The notes under the pieces are model-generated. The model saw nothing but the letters and a program-made list of their open reading frames with translations. It had not been told where the DNA came from and did no database searches. A stretch of 64,000 nt of DNA from Rhizobium sp. Root1220 (GTDB taxonomy: Bacteria > Pseudomonadota > Alphaproteobacteria > Rhizobiales > Rhizobiaceae): contig NZ_LMDG01000037.1 in NCBI RefSeq assembly GCF_001426265.1, forward strand, positions 186,001 through 250,000, read 5' to 3'. The translations under genes were made by a program, and so were the position numbers. Position 1 is the stretch's first letter, and each line of letters starts with the position of its first letter. Shown piece after piece: positions 44,049-53,919 of the stretch.

Positions 44049-44285
44049 ATGAGCGATACAGCAGAACGCGTAAAGAAAATTGTTATTGATCATCTTGGCG
44101 TCGACGCCGACAAGGTTGTCGAAGGCGCAAGCTTCATCGACGATCTGGGCGCGGACTCGCTCGACACCGTCGAACTTGTCATGGCTTTCGAAGAAGAATT
44201 CGGCGTGGAAATTCCGGACGACGCTGCAGACTCGATCCTGACGGTCGGCGACGCTGTAAAGTTCATCGAAAAGGCTCAGGCTTAA
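44049..44285 (+). CDS. acpP: Acyl carrier protein
   Basis: 78 residues, acidic. The phosphopantetheine Ser is in GADSLDTVEL. It carries growing acyl chains for fatty acid, lipid A and related synthesis. It appears to have its own transcript: hairpins upstream and a strong terminator downstream, as fits a very abundant protein. Confidence 0.98.
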   Translation: MSDTAERVKKIVIDHLGVDADKVVEGASFIDDLGADSLDTVELVMAFEEEFGVEIPDDAADSILTVGDAVKFIEKAQA

Positions 44286-44300
44286 TCCTGGGCAATTGAA

Positions 44301-44330
44301 AAAAGGGCGGACCCGGAGTCCGCCCTTTTT
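44301..44330 (+). terminator. Strong rho-independent terminator of acpP
   Basis: AAAAGGGCGGAC, five-base loop, GTCCGCCCTTTTT, 16 bases after the acpP stop. Confidence 0.9.
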
Positions 44331-44380
44331 ATTTCTGGCATGGTTCTCCAAAGAACATAAAAGGCGGGGGAATACAGTCG

Positions 44381-45643
44381 ATGAGACGGGTCGTTATTAC
44401 CGGTACCGGGATGGTATCGCCCTTGGGATGCGGAACGGAAGTGACGTGGTCCCGATTGCTTGCAGGCCAGAATGGCGCCCGACTGGTTACTGAATTCGAA
44501 GTCGACGACCTAGCCGCCAAGATCGCTTGCCGCATTCCCGTCGGCGATGGCACCGACGGCACCTTCAACCCCGATGACTGGATGGAGCCAAAGGAGCAGC
44601 GCAAGGTTGACCCTTTCATCATTTACGGCATGGCCGCTGCCAACATGGCGCTGGATGATGCCAACTGGCATCCGGTGACGGATGAAGAGCAGATATCGAC
44701 GGGCGTTCTGATCGGCTCAGGCATTGGCGGCATCGAAGGCATTGTCGAAGCCGGCTATACGCTGCGCGACAAGGGCCCACGCCGCATCTCTCCGTTTTTC
44801 ATTCCAGGACGTCTGATCAATCTCATTTCCGGCCAGGTTTCGATCCGCCACAAGCTGCGAGGCCCCAACCATTCGGTCGTGACTGCCTGCTCCACGGGTG
44901 CGCACGCGATTGGCGATGCTGCACGGCTGATTGCATTCGGCGACGCGGATGTGATGGTCGCGGGCGGCGCCGAATCTCCCGTCAGCCGCATCTCCTTGGC
45001 AGGCTTTGCTGCCTGCAAGGCGCTTTCCACTCAGCACAACGACGATCCGACCAAGGCATCGCGTCCTTATGACCGCGATCGCGACGGCTTCGTCATGGGC
45101 GAGGGTGCTGGCATTGTCGTTCTCGAAGAGCTGGAACACGCAATAGCACGCGGCGCGAAGATCTACGCCGAGGTCGTCGGTTATGGGCTGTCGGGCGACG
45201 CCTACCACATCACGGCCCCGTCGGAGGACGGTGAAGGTGCTGGCCGCTGCATGGCGGCTGCACTGAAGCGCGCTGGTCTTACGCCGGCAGACGTCGACTA
45301 TATCAATGCGCATGGCACATCGACGATGGCGGATACGATCGAGCTTGGCGCGGTCGAACGTCTCGTCGGCAATGCCGCATCGAAGATTTCGATGTCGTCG
45401 ACAAAGTCTGCTACCGGGCATCTCCTGGGCGCAGCAGGTGCGATCGAAGCAATCTTCGCCACCCTTGCTATCCGTGATAACGTCGCGCCGCCCACGCTCA
45501 ATCTCGATAATCCCGAGCGTGATACGGCGATTGACCTCGTTCCGCATAAGGCACGCGAGCGAGAAATTAACGTGGCCCTGTCGAATTCCTTCGGATTCGG
45601 CGGTACCAATGCATCGCTGGTGCTTCGCCGCTACGCCGCTTGA
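44381..45643 (+). CDS. fabF: 3-oxoacyl-ACP synthase II
   Basis: 420 residues. The catalytic Cys is in TACSTGAHAIG, and the His residues are in NAHGTSTMADT and KSATGHLLGAAG. It condenses malonyl-ACP with acyl-ACP. A short gap after the acpP terminator suggests partial readthrough or a separate promoter in 44331-44380. Confidence 0.97.
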   Translation: MRRVVITGTGMVSPLGCGTEVTWSRLLAGQNGARLVTEFEVDDLAAKIACRIPVGDGTDGTFNPDDWMEPKEQRKVDPFIIYGMAAANMALDDANWHPVTDEEQISTGVLIGSGIGGIEGIVEAGYTLRDKGPRRISPFFIPGRLINLISGQVSIRHKLRGPNHSVVTACSTGAHAIGDAARLIAFGDADVMVAGGAESPVSRISLAGFAACKALSTQHNDDPTKASRPYDRDRDGFVMGEGAGIVVLEELEHAIARGAKIYAEVVGYGLSGDAYHITAPSEDGEGAGRCMAAALKRAGLTPADVDYINAHGTSTMADTIELGAVERLVGNAASKISMSSTKSATGHLLGAAGAIEAIFATLAIRDNVAPPTLNLDNPERDTAIDLVPHKAREREINVALSNSFGFGGTNASLVLRRYAA

Positions 45644-45758
45644 TCGGGCTTTTGACGGACTGGCGGGAAGGGCGGCACCCTACGAGTGGTCTTACCCGCA
45701 TTTCGCCGTATTGCTCCGCAAGAAAGCGGGGCATGAGGCCAAGTTTAGAGGATTGCCC

Positions 45759-46994
45759 GTGAGCGACACGAACCAGAGCAACGACACCGCTGGCCGACAA
45801 TGCCAGCAGTCGCAGGGTGGTCCGATTCTACCCAAGTCGCCCACTGAGGCGTTGCGTCCGGAGCGTGTTCCAGAGCCGCCAAGGCGCTCGAAAAAGGCAC
45901 GAAGCCAGGTCGTCATCTTCCTGAATTTCCTGATGACGCTGATCGTGCTTGGCTGTGCTGCCGCGGTACTGCTCTTCTATTATGCGATTTCGAGCTACCG
46001 TAATCCGGGTCCCCTCGAAACGAATACGAACTTCATTGTCCGCAACGGGGCGGGAATCGCTGAGATCGCCGCAAGCCTTGAGCGCAATAACATCATCTCC
46101 GACGGGCGAATCTTCCGCTATCTCACGGCAACGCACCTGAGCGATGGTGACAGCCTCAAGGCCGGCGAATACGAGATCAAGGCGCGCGCTTCCATGAACG
46201 ACATCATGGAACTCCTCAAATCCGGCAAATCGATCCTTTATTCGGTCTCGTTTCCTGAGGGGCTCACTGTCCGCCAGATGTTCAACCGCATGAACGATGA
46301 TGATGTCCTGGAAGGCGACCTGCCCGCCGCGCTTCCAGCCGAAGGCAGTCTTCGTCCGGATACCTACAAGTTCTCACGTGGCACGAAGCGCTCCGAGATC
46401 ATCGAACAGATGGCGGCGGCACAGCAGAAACTTGTCGATCAGGTATGGGAAAAGCGTGATACATCGCTGCCGCTTAAGTCGAAGGAGGAGCTTGTTACGC
46501 TTGCCTCGATTGTCGAGAAGGAAACCGGCGTCCCCGACGAACGGGCGCACGTGGCTTCCGTCTTCCTGAACAGGCTCGGCAAAGGCATGCGTCTTCAGTC
46601 CGATCCGACGATCATTTACGGTATCTTCGGCGGGGACGGAAAGCCGTCCGACCGACCGATCTACCAATCGGACCTCAAGAAGGAAACGCCCTTCAACACT
46701 TACGTAATCAGAGGGTTGCCGCCAACGCCGATCGCCAATCCCGGCAGGGATGCGTTGGAAGCTGTTGCCAATCCCTGGAAGACGCAAGATCTCTATTTTG
46801 TCGCCGACGGGTCTGGCGGGCACGTTTTCGCGGCAACGCTCGAAGAACACAACGCCAATGTCAAGCGTTGGCGCAAACTCGAGGCAGACAAGGGCGCCGA
46901 CCCGAATATCGCGGTGGACGGGCAGCCAGAGAGCCAGGCGCAGCCGGATCCATCCGCCGCGCCGGCCACGCAGAAGAAAAAGAAGACGAACTGA
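45759..46994 (+). CDS. mltG: Endolytic murein transglycosylase
   Basis: 411 residues from a GTG at 45759 with AGAGGA seven bases upstream; the frame is open far upstream, inside fabF. A cytoplasmic Pro/Arg-rich tail (~1-50) precedes one membrane helix (~50-75), a LysM-like region and the YceG catalytic domain with the acid Glu in LASIVEKETGV. It cleaves nascent glycan strands and sets their length. The C-terminus is polar and Lys-rich. Confidence 0.93.
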   Translation: MSDTNQSNDTAGRQCQQSQGGPILPKSPTEALRPERVPEPPRRSKKARSQVVIFLNFLMTLIVLGCAAAVLLFYYAISSYRNPGPLETNTNFIVRNGAGIAEIAASLERNNIISDGRIFRYLTATHLSDGDSLKAGEYEIKARASMNDIMELLKSGKSILYSVSFPEGLTVRQMFNRMNDDDVLEGDLPAALPAEGSLRPDTYKFSRGTKRSEIIEQMAAAQQKLVDQVWEKRDTSLPLKSKEELVTLASIVEKETGVPDERAHVASVFLNRLGKGMRLQSDPTIIYGIFGGDGKPSDRPIYQSDLKKETPFNTYVIRGLPPTPIANPGRDALEAVANPWKTQDLYFVADGSGGHVFAATLEEHNANVKRWRKLEADKGADPNIAVDGQPESQAQPDPSAAPATQKKKKTN

Positions 46995-47008
46995 TTTCGG
47001 AGGCACGC

Positions 47009-47896
47009 ATGGCTTTGCAGTCCATGACCGGTTTTGCGCGGCGTGAGGGTACGAGCGGCCGCTGGCGTTGGGCGTGGGAACTGCGTTCGGTGAATGGCAA
47101 GGGGTTGGATTTGCGTCTCCGCCTGCCGCCAGGCCTGGAGCGCATGGAAAACGAAACTCGCCGCCTCGCCGCAGAGCAGTTCAGCCGCGGCAACATGCAG
47201 GTATCGCTTTCCGTTTCCGCTGGTGAAAACCGGTTTGAAACCGTGCTGAACCAAGAAGCACTCGCTGCTGTTCTTGCTCTGCGCGATCAACTCGGTGGCA
47301 TTATCGATCCGACGCCGTTGCAGCTTGATACTCTGCTTTCGATCCGGGGGATCATTGAGTTTCGCGAGACTGAAGACAGCGAGGAGGTGATCGCCTCGCG
47401 GGACACCGACATTACCGCTGGCTTGCTGGTCGCGCTTTCCGATCTGCGGCAGATGCGCGAGCATGAAGGCGCTGCCCTGTCGAGCGTGCTTCTTGATCAC
47501 GTTGCGACGATCGAGGGGTTGACGCAGGTGATCGAACGCGATCCCTCGCGGTCACCGCAGGAAATCGCCGCGAGACTGTCGGCCCAGGTTGACATGCTGA
47601 TGGATGGTTCGGGAAGACTGGACCGTGAACGGCTGCACGCCGAGGCCGCGCTGCTGGCGACAAGGGCGGATCTGCGCGAGGAGGTCGATCGCCTGAAGAC
47701 CCATGTGACCGCGGCTCGTGAACTGCTTGCCAAGGGTGGTCCGGTCGGAAGGAAACTCGATTTCCTTGCACAGGAATTTAACCGGGAATCGAATACCATC
47801 TGCGCGAAGTCGAATGCCTCGGCGGTCACTACCGCCGGCATCGAGCTGAAAGTCGTTATCGACCAGTTCCGCGAGCAGGTCCAGAATCTGGAGTAG
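47009..47896 (+). CDS. yicC: YicC-family endoribonuclease
   Basis: 295 residues from the ATG at 47009 with GGAGG upstream. The N-terminal SMTGFAR and SVNGKGLDLRLRLP are family marks, as is the C-terminal KLDFLAQEFNRESNTICAK. Recent work describes YicC proteins as RNases affecting small RNAs. It lies 14 bases after mltG and five before gmk, so the three are cotranscribed. Confidence 0.92.
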   Translation: MALQSMTGFARREGTSGRWRWAWELRSVNGKGLDLRLRLPPGLERMENETRRLAAEQFSRGNMQVSLSVSAGENRFETVLNQEALAAVLALRDQLGGIIDPTPLQLDTLLSIRGIIEFRETEDSEEVIASRDTDITAGLLVALSDLRQMREHEGAALSSVLLDHVATIEGLTQVIERDPSRSPQEIAARLSAQVDMLMDGSGRLDRERLHAEAALLATRADLREEVDRLKTHVTAARELLAKGGPVGRKLDFLAQEFNRESNTICAKSNASAVTTAGIELKVVIDQFREQVQNLE

Positions 47897-47900
47897 ACAC

Positions 47901-48563
47901 ATGAAACCGGCGAAAACCGCGCCCGTTCCGATTTCCCGCCGCGGCCTGATGCTTGTCATCTCGTCGCCATCGGGCGCTGGAAAATCGACGATCGCCCGTA
48001 CATTGCTTGAGACGGACAAGCAGATTGGTCTGTCCGTCAGCGTAACGACTCGAACACGCCGACCGAGCGAGATCGACGGGGTGCACTATCATTTCAACTC
48101 GGTGCGCGAGTTCGAGCGGCTTCGCGATTCCGACGCTTTGCTGGAGTGGGCGGAGGTTCATGGCAATTTCTACGGCACGCCGCGCGAACCCGTCGAGCAG
48201 GCCATGTCCGAGGGTCGGGACATGCTTTTCGATATTGATTGGCAGGGCGCGCAGCAACTCCAGGAGAAGATGTCGGCGGATGTCGTTTCCATTTTCGTTC
48301 TGCCACCGACGATGACGGAGCTTCAATCCCGCCTGCATCGCCGGGCGGAAGATTCCGAAGAGGTCATCGCGACGCGACTGGCGAACTCGCGCTCGGAGAT
48401 CGGCCATTGGCGTGAGTACGACTACGTGATCGTCAATGATGACCTCAATACTGCCTTTGAAGCGGTTCAGTCGATCGTCCGGGCCGAGCGGCTTCGCCGC
48501 GATCGCCGCCACGGCATGTTCGATTTCGTCAGCAAACTGCTCGAAGAAAAGCCAGTACTCTAG
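47901..48563 (+). CDS. gmk: Guanylate kinase
   Basis: 220 residues. The P-loop SSPSGAGKST and the GMP-binding VTTRTRRPSEIDGVHYHF are complete. It phosphorylates GMP to GDP. Its stop overlaps the stop of convergent rsmA by four bases (CTAG region). Confidence 0.97.
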   Translation: MKPAKTAPVPISRRGLMLVISSPSGAGKSTIARTLLETDKQIGLSVSVTTRTRRPSEIDGVHYHFNSVREFERLRDSDALLEWAEVHGNFYGTPREPVEQAMSEGRDMLFDIDWQGAQQLQEKMSADVVSIFVLPPTMTELQSRLHRRAEDSEEVIATRLANSRSEIGHWREYDYVIVNDDLNTAFEAVQSIVRAERLRRDRRHGMFDFVSKLLEEKPVL

Positions 48564-49387
48564 AGGTTGTTGGCCAGCAGGCAGAACTCGGCGACCGAGA
48601 GCGTTTCAGCACGCCGCTGAGGGTCAATCCCGGCCTTGTTCAGCAGCGTCTCGCCCCCGACAGGCTTCAGGCTCTGCCGAAGCATCTTGCGGCGCTGGCC
48701 GAAAGCTGCATGCGTGACCTTTTCCAGATTGGCAACCGAGCAAGGGATAGGTGTTTCGTTTGGGATCAGGTGCACGACCGTCGACGTAACTTTCGGCGGA
48801 GGGGTAAACGCCTGCGGCGATACGTCGAACGCCATGTGCGCATTCGTTCGCCATCCGCAGAGCACGCCAAGCCGTCCGTAGTGATCGTCGTCCTCGGTCG
48901 CGACGATGCGCTGCCCCACTTCCTTCTGGAACATCAGCGTAAGCGACTCCCAGAACGGCGGCCACTGCTTCGGCAAAATCCAGTTGACCAGCAATTGTGT
49001 TCCGACGTTATAGGGCAAATTGGCAATGATCTTGACCGGTCCGCCGAGCGCCATTGCCTCGAAGTCCGTTTTCAGCGCATCACCTTCGATGACATCAAGC
49101 CGGCCAGGGTAATGCGCCGCTACCTCGGCCAGCGCCGGCAGGCAACGCGGATCGCGCTCGACGGCAATGACCTTCTTGGCACCAAGCGCCAGGATGGCGC
49201 GCGTCAGGCCACCCGGACCCGGTCCGACTTCGAATACGGTGATGTCCTCCAGGGAACCGGCGGTCCTTGCGACCTTTTGCGTGAGATTGAGGTCAAGCAG
49301 AAAGTTTTGCCCCAGCGCCTTGCGGGCATCGAGGCCGTGACGCTGAATGACATCGCGCAGAGGCGGCAACCCATCCAATGCAGCCAT
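48560..49387 (-). CDS. rsmA: 16S rRNA dimethyladenosine transferase
   Basis: 275 residues from the ATG at 49387, which shares one base with the pdxA stop (TGATG). GQNFLLD, the SAM motif VFEVGPGPGGLT and the catalytic NLPYN are all present. It dimethylates two adjacent adenines near the 3' end of 16S rRNA. Also called ksgA. Last gene of the lptF-to-rsmA run. Confidence 0.97.
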   Translation of the reverse strand: MAALDGLPPLRDVIQRHGLDARKALGQNFLLDLNLTQKVARTAGSLEDITVFEVGPGPGGLTRAILALGAKKVIAVERDPRCLPALAEVAAHYPGRLDVIEGDALKTDFEAMALGGPVKIIANLPYNVGTQLLVNWILPKQWPPFWESLTLMFQKEVGQRIVATEDDDHYGRLGVLCGWRTNAHMAFDVSPQAFTPPPKVTSTVVHLIPNETPIPCSVANLEKVTHAAFGQRRKMLRQSLKPVGGETLLNKAGIDPQRRAETLSVAEFCLLANNL

Positions 49388-50412
49388 CAACGGCGGCCTT
49401 CCGCGGCACGTCCGAGATGGCCGGCGAGCTTCAGCGCTGCAACGAGGCTGCTCTCCCTTGCAAGCCCCTTGCCGGCGATGCCGAAGGCAGTACCATGATC
49501 GGGCGACGTGCGTACGAACGGCAGCCCGAGCGTGACGTTGACTGAATCGTCGAATCCAAGTGCCTTGGCCGGTATCAGTGCCTGGTCGTGATACATGCAT
49601 ATAGCAACGTCATAACGCGCACGGGCCTCATCATGAAACATGGTATCGGCCGGCAACGGCCCGATCGCGTCGATGCCCTCCGCCCGTAGGGCCTGAATGG
49701 CCGGATGAATGATCGTCTCATCCTCGTCACCGATTGTGCCGCTTTCTCCCGCATGCGGGTTGAGCCCGGCAACGGCAAGCCGCGGCTGCCCGATTCCGAA
49801 ACGCCGTCTGAGATCGGCGTCGGCAATCCGACAAGTCTCGATAATGAGCTCGGCTGTCAGCGCCTGCGGCACGTCCTTGATGGGAATATGGATGGTTACC
49901 GGGATTGTGCGAAGCTTCGGCCCCGCAAGCATCATCACCGGCATGACCGGCTTTCCCGTCGACCGCGCCGCGAGATCGGCCAGAAACTCGGTATGGCCGG
50001 GGAAGGGGAACCCCGCCTCGTAGAGTACCGATTTGGCGATCGGGTTGGTGACAACGCCAAGCGCTTCGCCGCTCATCGTCAGTGAGACCGACCGCTCAAT
50101 TGCGGCGATGGTTCCTCTAGCGGTGGCGATATGGGCTTCGCCGGCGACGACCTCAATTCCAGCAGGTACGCTGATAACCGGAAGCGCGTCGGCGAAGATG
50201 TCACAGGCATTGGCGCAGTCCGTCCCGCGAATGGGAACAGTCAAGCCGAGCAACCGCGCCCGTATTGCCAAAACGTCCGGGTCCCCGACGAACACAAACG
50301 GTGGCAGGCCAAGCTCTTTGCGCCGCAGCCAGGCCAGCAGAGTAATGTCGGGACCGACGCCGGCGGGGTCGCCCTGGCTGAGTGCAAGCGGGCGAGAGAA
50401 AGGGATTGCCAT
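49387..50412 (-). CDS. pdxA: 4-hydroxythreonine-4-phosphate dehydrogenase
   Basis: 341 residues. The start (SQGDPAGVGPDI), the metal-binding His region (GHTEFLAD), AGLNPHAGESG and MYHDQALIPAK are characteristic. It acts in vitamin B6 synthesis. It lies between surA-like and rsmA genes, the usual order in proteobacteria. Confidence 0.97.
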   Translation of the reverse strand: MAIPFSRPLALSQGDPAGVGPDITLLAWLRRKELGLPPFVFVGDPDVLAIRARLLGLTVPIRGTDCANACDIFADALPVISVPAGIEVVAGEAHIATARGTIAAIERSVSLTMSGEALGVVTNPIAKSVLYEAGFPFPGHTEFLADLAARSTGKPVMPVMMLAGPKLRTIPVTIHIPIKDVPQALTAELIIETCRIADADLRRRFGIGQPRLAVAGLNPHAGESGTIGDEDETIIHPAIQALRAEGIDAIGPLPADTMFHDEARARYDVAICMYHDQALIPAKALGFDDSVNVTLGLPFVRTSPDHGTAFGIAGKGLARESSLVAALKLAGHLGRAAEGRR

Positions 50413-50417
50413 GATAC

Positions 50418-51371
50418 TCAGGGGCGCATGATCTGCGCCTTCTTGCGCAGTTCTTCGAGGTATTTCTTGGCGTTCTCGTTTTCCGGAGGCGCGTTCTTGC
50501 CCGCCTTTGCCTTGTCCAGGTCCTCCTGACGGAAGACCATCTCGGCGGCCTGGTCATCGGATACCTTACGCTGGCTGCAGATGCCGATATATTCGACGCC
50601 TCGTTCGGTCACGCGCGTTGCGGTCGTGTTGCCCTTTGCCTGTTCGATCAGAGGCTTCCAGTCAGCTGGTAGCTCGGGGGCAAGCATCCGGCCGAGGTCG
50701 CGGACAGATACGTCGCGCATTGTCGCGGCAAACACTTTTGATTGCTCGCAACCGGGATATTTAGAACGGGAGGCTTCGGCTTCGCTCTTCCGTTTTCCGA
50801 CGATCCCCTTCTTGTTGGCGGGGACGACAAAGATCATCTGCTGAAGGATATACTCGGTGGTCTCCGGCTTCTGCTTGTTGTTCTGCATCATACGCGAAAC
50901 AAGATCCGCGTTCGACATGCGGCCGCTCGCGCCATAGCGAGCGTTTACCAATCGCGGCCAGCTCATCTGCACAGCAATGAACGCCTTGAAATGATCGACG
51001 CCAACGCCAGCGCGATCAAGAATTTGACCCATCTGTGCGGTGGTCATCTTGTTTCCGCTTGCAAACCGCGCGAACGAGGCTTCGACGTCGTCCTTTGAAA
51101 CCGACATACGCACGCGGGATATTTCCTGCTGCTTCAGAGCCTGCTCAACCAGTTGCTCTTCCGCGGTCGCGGCGTCTGCTTTCTGATGCTGCAGTCCCAG
51201 GAATGCCTGACGCTTGGCAACATCTCCGCTGGTAATTGCCGTACCGTTGACGACCACCCTGACTTCGCTTGCAGCAACTGCCGCTCCGGTCCGCGGGGCG
51301 ACCACCGCGGCGAACATCGCGAAGGCCATGGCGGCAATCATCGTTGCTGTGGTTTTCCTGGCGCCAATCAT
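50418..51371 (-). CDS. SurA-like periplasmic chaperone/prolyl isomerase
   Basis: 317 residues with an N-terminal hydrophobic export signal (~9-34). The SurA N-terminal pattern (VVVNGTAITSGDVAKRQAFL) is clear. The later region looks like a single, poorly conserved parvulin domain rather than the two of E. coli SurA. The place between lptD and pdxA is the SurA position, so it likely helps LptD and other outer-membrane barrels fold. Isomerase activity is uncertain. Confidence 0.85.
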   Translation of the reverse strand: MIGARKTTATMIAAMAFAMFAAVVAPRTGAAVAASEVRVVVNGTAITSGDVAKRQAFLGLQHQKADAATAEEQLVEQALKQQEISRVRMSVSKDDVEASFARFASGNKMTTAQMGQILDRAGVGVDHFKAFIAVQMSWPRLVNARYGASGRMSNADLVSRMMQNNKQKPETTEYILQQMIFVVPANKKGIVGKRKSEAEASRSKYPGCEQSKVFAATMRDVSVRDLGRMLAPELPADWKPLIEQAKGNTTATRVTERGVEYIGICSQRKVSDDQAAEMVFRQEDLDKAKAGKNAPPENENAKKYLEELRKKAQIMRP

Positions 51372-51510
51372 CTATCGACCCTTCCCATTGACGCCGCGCA
51401 TTCCTGTCGCGGCGTGCATACCTTATCGAGACAAACGGGCATTGCCGCTCTGAAATGAAAATCCAGCATATGCCCTACCTATCAGCTGGCGACAATGTCC
51501 TGCACAGTCA

Positions 51511-51543
51511 TACGGCGAAAGAAAGGCTCTTTCTCCCGCCGTA
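51511..51543 (-). terminator. Hairpin just after lptD
   Basis: TACGGCG...CGCCGTA outer stem with an inner AGAAAG/CTTTCT stem and a three-base loop, 12 bases past the lptD stop in the 184-base gap before the surA-like gene. There is no T-run, so it may protect the mRNA 3' end or slow polymerase. Confidence 0.45.
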
Positions 51544-51555
51544 ACCCGTATCCGA

Positions 51556-53919
51556 TCAGTTGTTGTAGATGGTGGTGTTGGGATCGGTATACGTGCCGAC
51601 ATTGATGTCGCCAAGGGTACGGAAGGTTAACTTGGCGCCGATCGTCCAGTCGCTTGCCGATTCACCGCTGATGTCGCGCTTGTCAACATAGGCAATGGTG
51701 AAGATCGTGCATTCGTCCTCATACGACAATCCAACGCTTCTTCTGCTGACGACATTGTTGTTCAGGTCCCAGGCGATTCCGCCGAAAACGGACCAGTATT
51801 CCTTGAACTTTACCGTCGCCTTGCTTTGAATTTCGTCGTTGTCGTCAGCAAAACCATACGCCGGTTGTGCTGCGATGTGCGTATAGAGAAGCTGGCTCTG
51901 GAACTTGTCGGTCTGGAAGCCAGCCGTCAGGTCGCCACGGCGGAAGTCCAGGTCCTTTTCATCGAGCCTGTACGACGCCGCGAAGGCAAAGCCCTGAGGC
52001 GTTTCGATGCCACCGAGGCCGACGTAGTCGGAGCGGGTGTGTTCAAGGCCGGAGTCCGCACCGACATTAACGAGGTCGGGAGAGTCGAAGGAGTTCTTTC
52101 CAGCAAGCTGGAAGGATTGGCCGAAAATACCGTGCAGCTTGTAGCCGTTGTCAAACGTACCGGTGTACTGGAAGCCGATATTGGCGCGTGTACCGCCTTC
52201 GATACGGTCGTACCCGGAGAATTTGTCGCGGTCGAACAGATTGGTTGCATCGAAAACGAAGCTCTGTGCATCTTCGTTTGGAAGAGCGCCCGCAAGCGGT
52301 TCGTTTGGTCTTGCGTAGATCTGCATGATTGGTTCGAACAGATGCGTGCTGTTCGCTGTCGTTCCAAGGATCGGGTAACGCATTTCGATACCCGCCGTCA
52401 GCATCGCACGAGTTGCGGAGTTCCCGTCTTCGTAGTTGCCATCGTAGACGAACGCCGGGTAGTCGAGCGAATTGGGGCTGTCCATATTCAGCGCGAGAGC
52501 ATCGCCACGCGCCGCAAGCAACGGCGTTAACAGAACGCCGCTAGGCATCACGTAGGTCCGTTTCCACTCAAGTTCGCCGGTGAGACGGGCCGTTTCACCG
52601 GGAAGACCGCGGAAGCGATCAAAGCCTGAGGAACTGTATATATCGTCATGTGACCGCGACAGGTTCGTGAGGTTCACGTCCGCGGAGAACTCTCCGCCCG
52701 CCAGGGGCTGCGGCGCGACGAAATGATAGTCCATCACCGGGTAGACGATCGCCTGCTGCTTCTCCGCCAGATTGGTCGGATCGCCGTTCTGAACGTCAAA
52801 GTAGAACGAGCGCAGATCGAAATAATTCCGCTTGCCGAGTCCGGTCAGATAAACTTGGTTGCTATGGGTCGTCTGGTTCAGGCCATCCAGTTCATAGGTA
52901 CGAGCGAAGTTGTTGTCGCTCTGCACCATGACGTCCCAGCCAAAGGTCCAGCGGGGGTTGATCCTGAAATCCCCCTTGGATGCGATGACACCGCGAGCAT
53001 CCTCTTCGGCATCGGTCGTGCCGGGCGTGAACGTATCGGGACTAAGCTGGTCGATACCGGCAACGCGCAGTGTATGCGTGCCGTTTTCAAAACGCTGCCT
53101 GTATTCGGCATCCGCAAGAAAGCCCTGCGTCGTATAGCCAGTACCTGTGACCGTCAAATCGCTGCTTGGCGAAATGACGTAGTAATAAGGCACCGAAAGG
53201 CCAAAGCCGAGATTCTGGGCTGTGACAAAACTTGGAAAGAGGAAGCCTGATTTCCGTTTGACGGTATTATCGGGCACTTCAATCCACGGCACATAGGCGA
53301 GCGGATGCCCCAGCAGCTCAAAGCGTGCTTTCTCGAGGCGAATCGTATGTTTTTCGCCGTTTTGAATGACGCGCTCCGCCTTCACCTGCCAGAACGGCGG
53401 CTTCTTCGGATTTTCGGCGCAAGGCAGGCAAGCCGTGTATACGCCCTTGTTCAGGATCATCTGGGTGCCATCGACGCGCTCGCCGCTTTCGGCGACGAGG
53501 CGCGTATTGTCGGTCGTCTCGATCCGGAGCGCGTTTATGAAGCCATTTGCGAAGTCGTCGGTAACATCCAGCTTGTCGGCATACATCCGGCTGCCGTCAG
53601 GGCTCACCAGTTCGACGTTGCCGAGGGCCATCAGCCTGCCGGTCTTCTGGTTATACTCAACCCGCTGCGACACCATCTTGTAGCCGGCGTAGTTGATCTG
53701 CACGCCGCCGACGGCTGAAACGACTTCAGCGTCCTTGTTGTAGACGAGCTCGTTGGCGGAAAGAATCAGCTTTGCTTCTTCCGCTATGTTGGGTTTGAAA
53801 TTTTGCAGAGCATCTTGTGCAAAAGCAGCGGGCGTGCCGGTGGAATAGCCGCACAGAGCCGCGCCTAGAGCCAGGGCAACCAACTGCTTACCAAATGTCT
53901 TGCGGTTGCCTGCCGCCAC
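51556..53919 (-). CDS. lptD: LPS-assembly protein LptD
   Basis: 787 residues from the GTG at 53919, which shares one base with the lptG stop (TAGTG) and has GGAGGA upstream. A signal peptide (~1-35) precedes the OstA/LptA-like domain (~55-190, LILSANELVYNKDAEVV) and the long beta-barrel ending KLTFRTLGDINVG. It inserts LPS in the outer membrane. Two cysteines in ACLPCAE lie in the N-terminal part. Confidence 0.95.
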   Translation of the reverse strand: MAAGNRKTFGKQLVALALGAALCGYSTGTPAAFAQDALQNFKPNIAEEAKLILSANELVYNKDAEVVSAVGGVQINYAGYKMVSQRVEYNQKTGRLMALGNVELVSPDGSRMYADKLDVTDDFANGFINALRIETTDNTRLVAESGERVDGTQMILNKGVYTACLPCAENPKKPPFWQVKAERVIQNGEKHTIRLEKARFELLGHPLAYVPWIEVPDNTVKRKSGFLFPSFVTAQNLGFGLSVPYYYVISPSSDLTVTGTGYTTQGFLADAEYRQRFENGTHTLRVAGIDQLSPDTFTPGTTDAEEDARGVIASKGDFRINPRWTFGWDVMVQSDNNFARTYELDGLNQTTHSNQVYLTGLGKRNYFDLRSFYFDVQNGDPTNLAEKQQAIVYPVMDYHFVAPQPLAGGEFSADVNLTNLSRSHDDIYSSSGFDRFRGLPGETARLTGELEWKRTYVMPSGVLLTPLLAARGDALALNMDSPNSLDYPAFVYDGNYEDGNSATRAMLTAGIEMRYPILGTTANSTHLFEPIMQIYARPNEPLAGALPNEDAQSFVFDATNLFDRDKFSGYDRIEGGTRANIGFQYTGTFDNGYKLHGIFGQSFQLAGKNSFDSPDLVNVGADSGLEHTRSDYVGLGGIETPQGFAFAASYRLDEKDLDFRRGDLTAGFQTDKFQSQLLYTHIAAQPAYGFADDNDEIQSKATVKFKEYWSVFGGIAWDLNNNVVSRRSVGLSYEDECTIFTIAYVDKRDISGESASDWTIGAKLTFRTLGDINVGTYTDPNTTIYNN

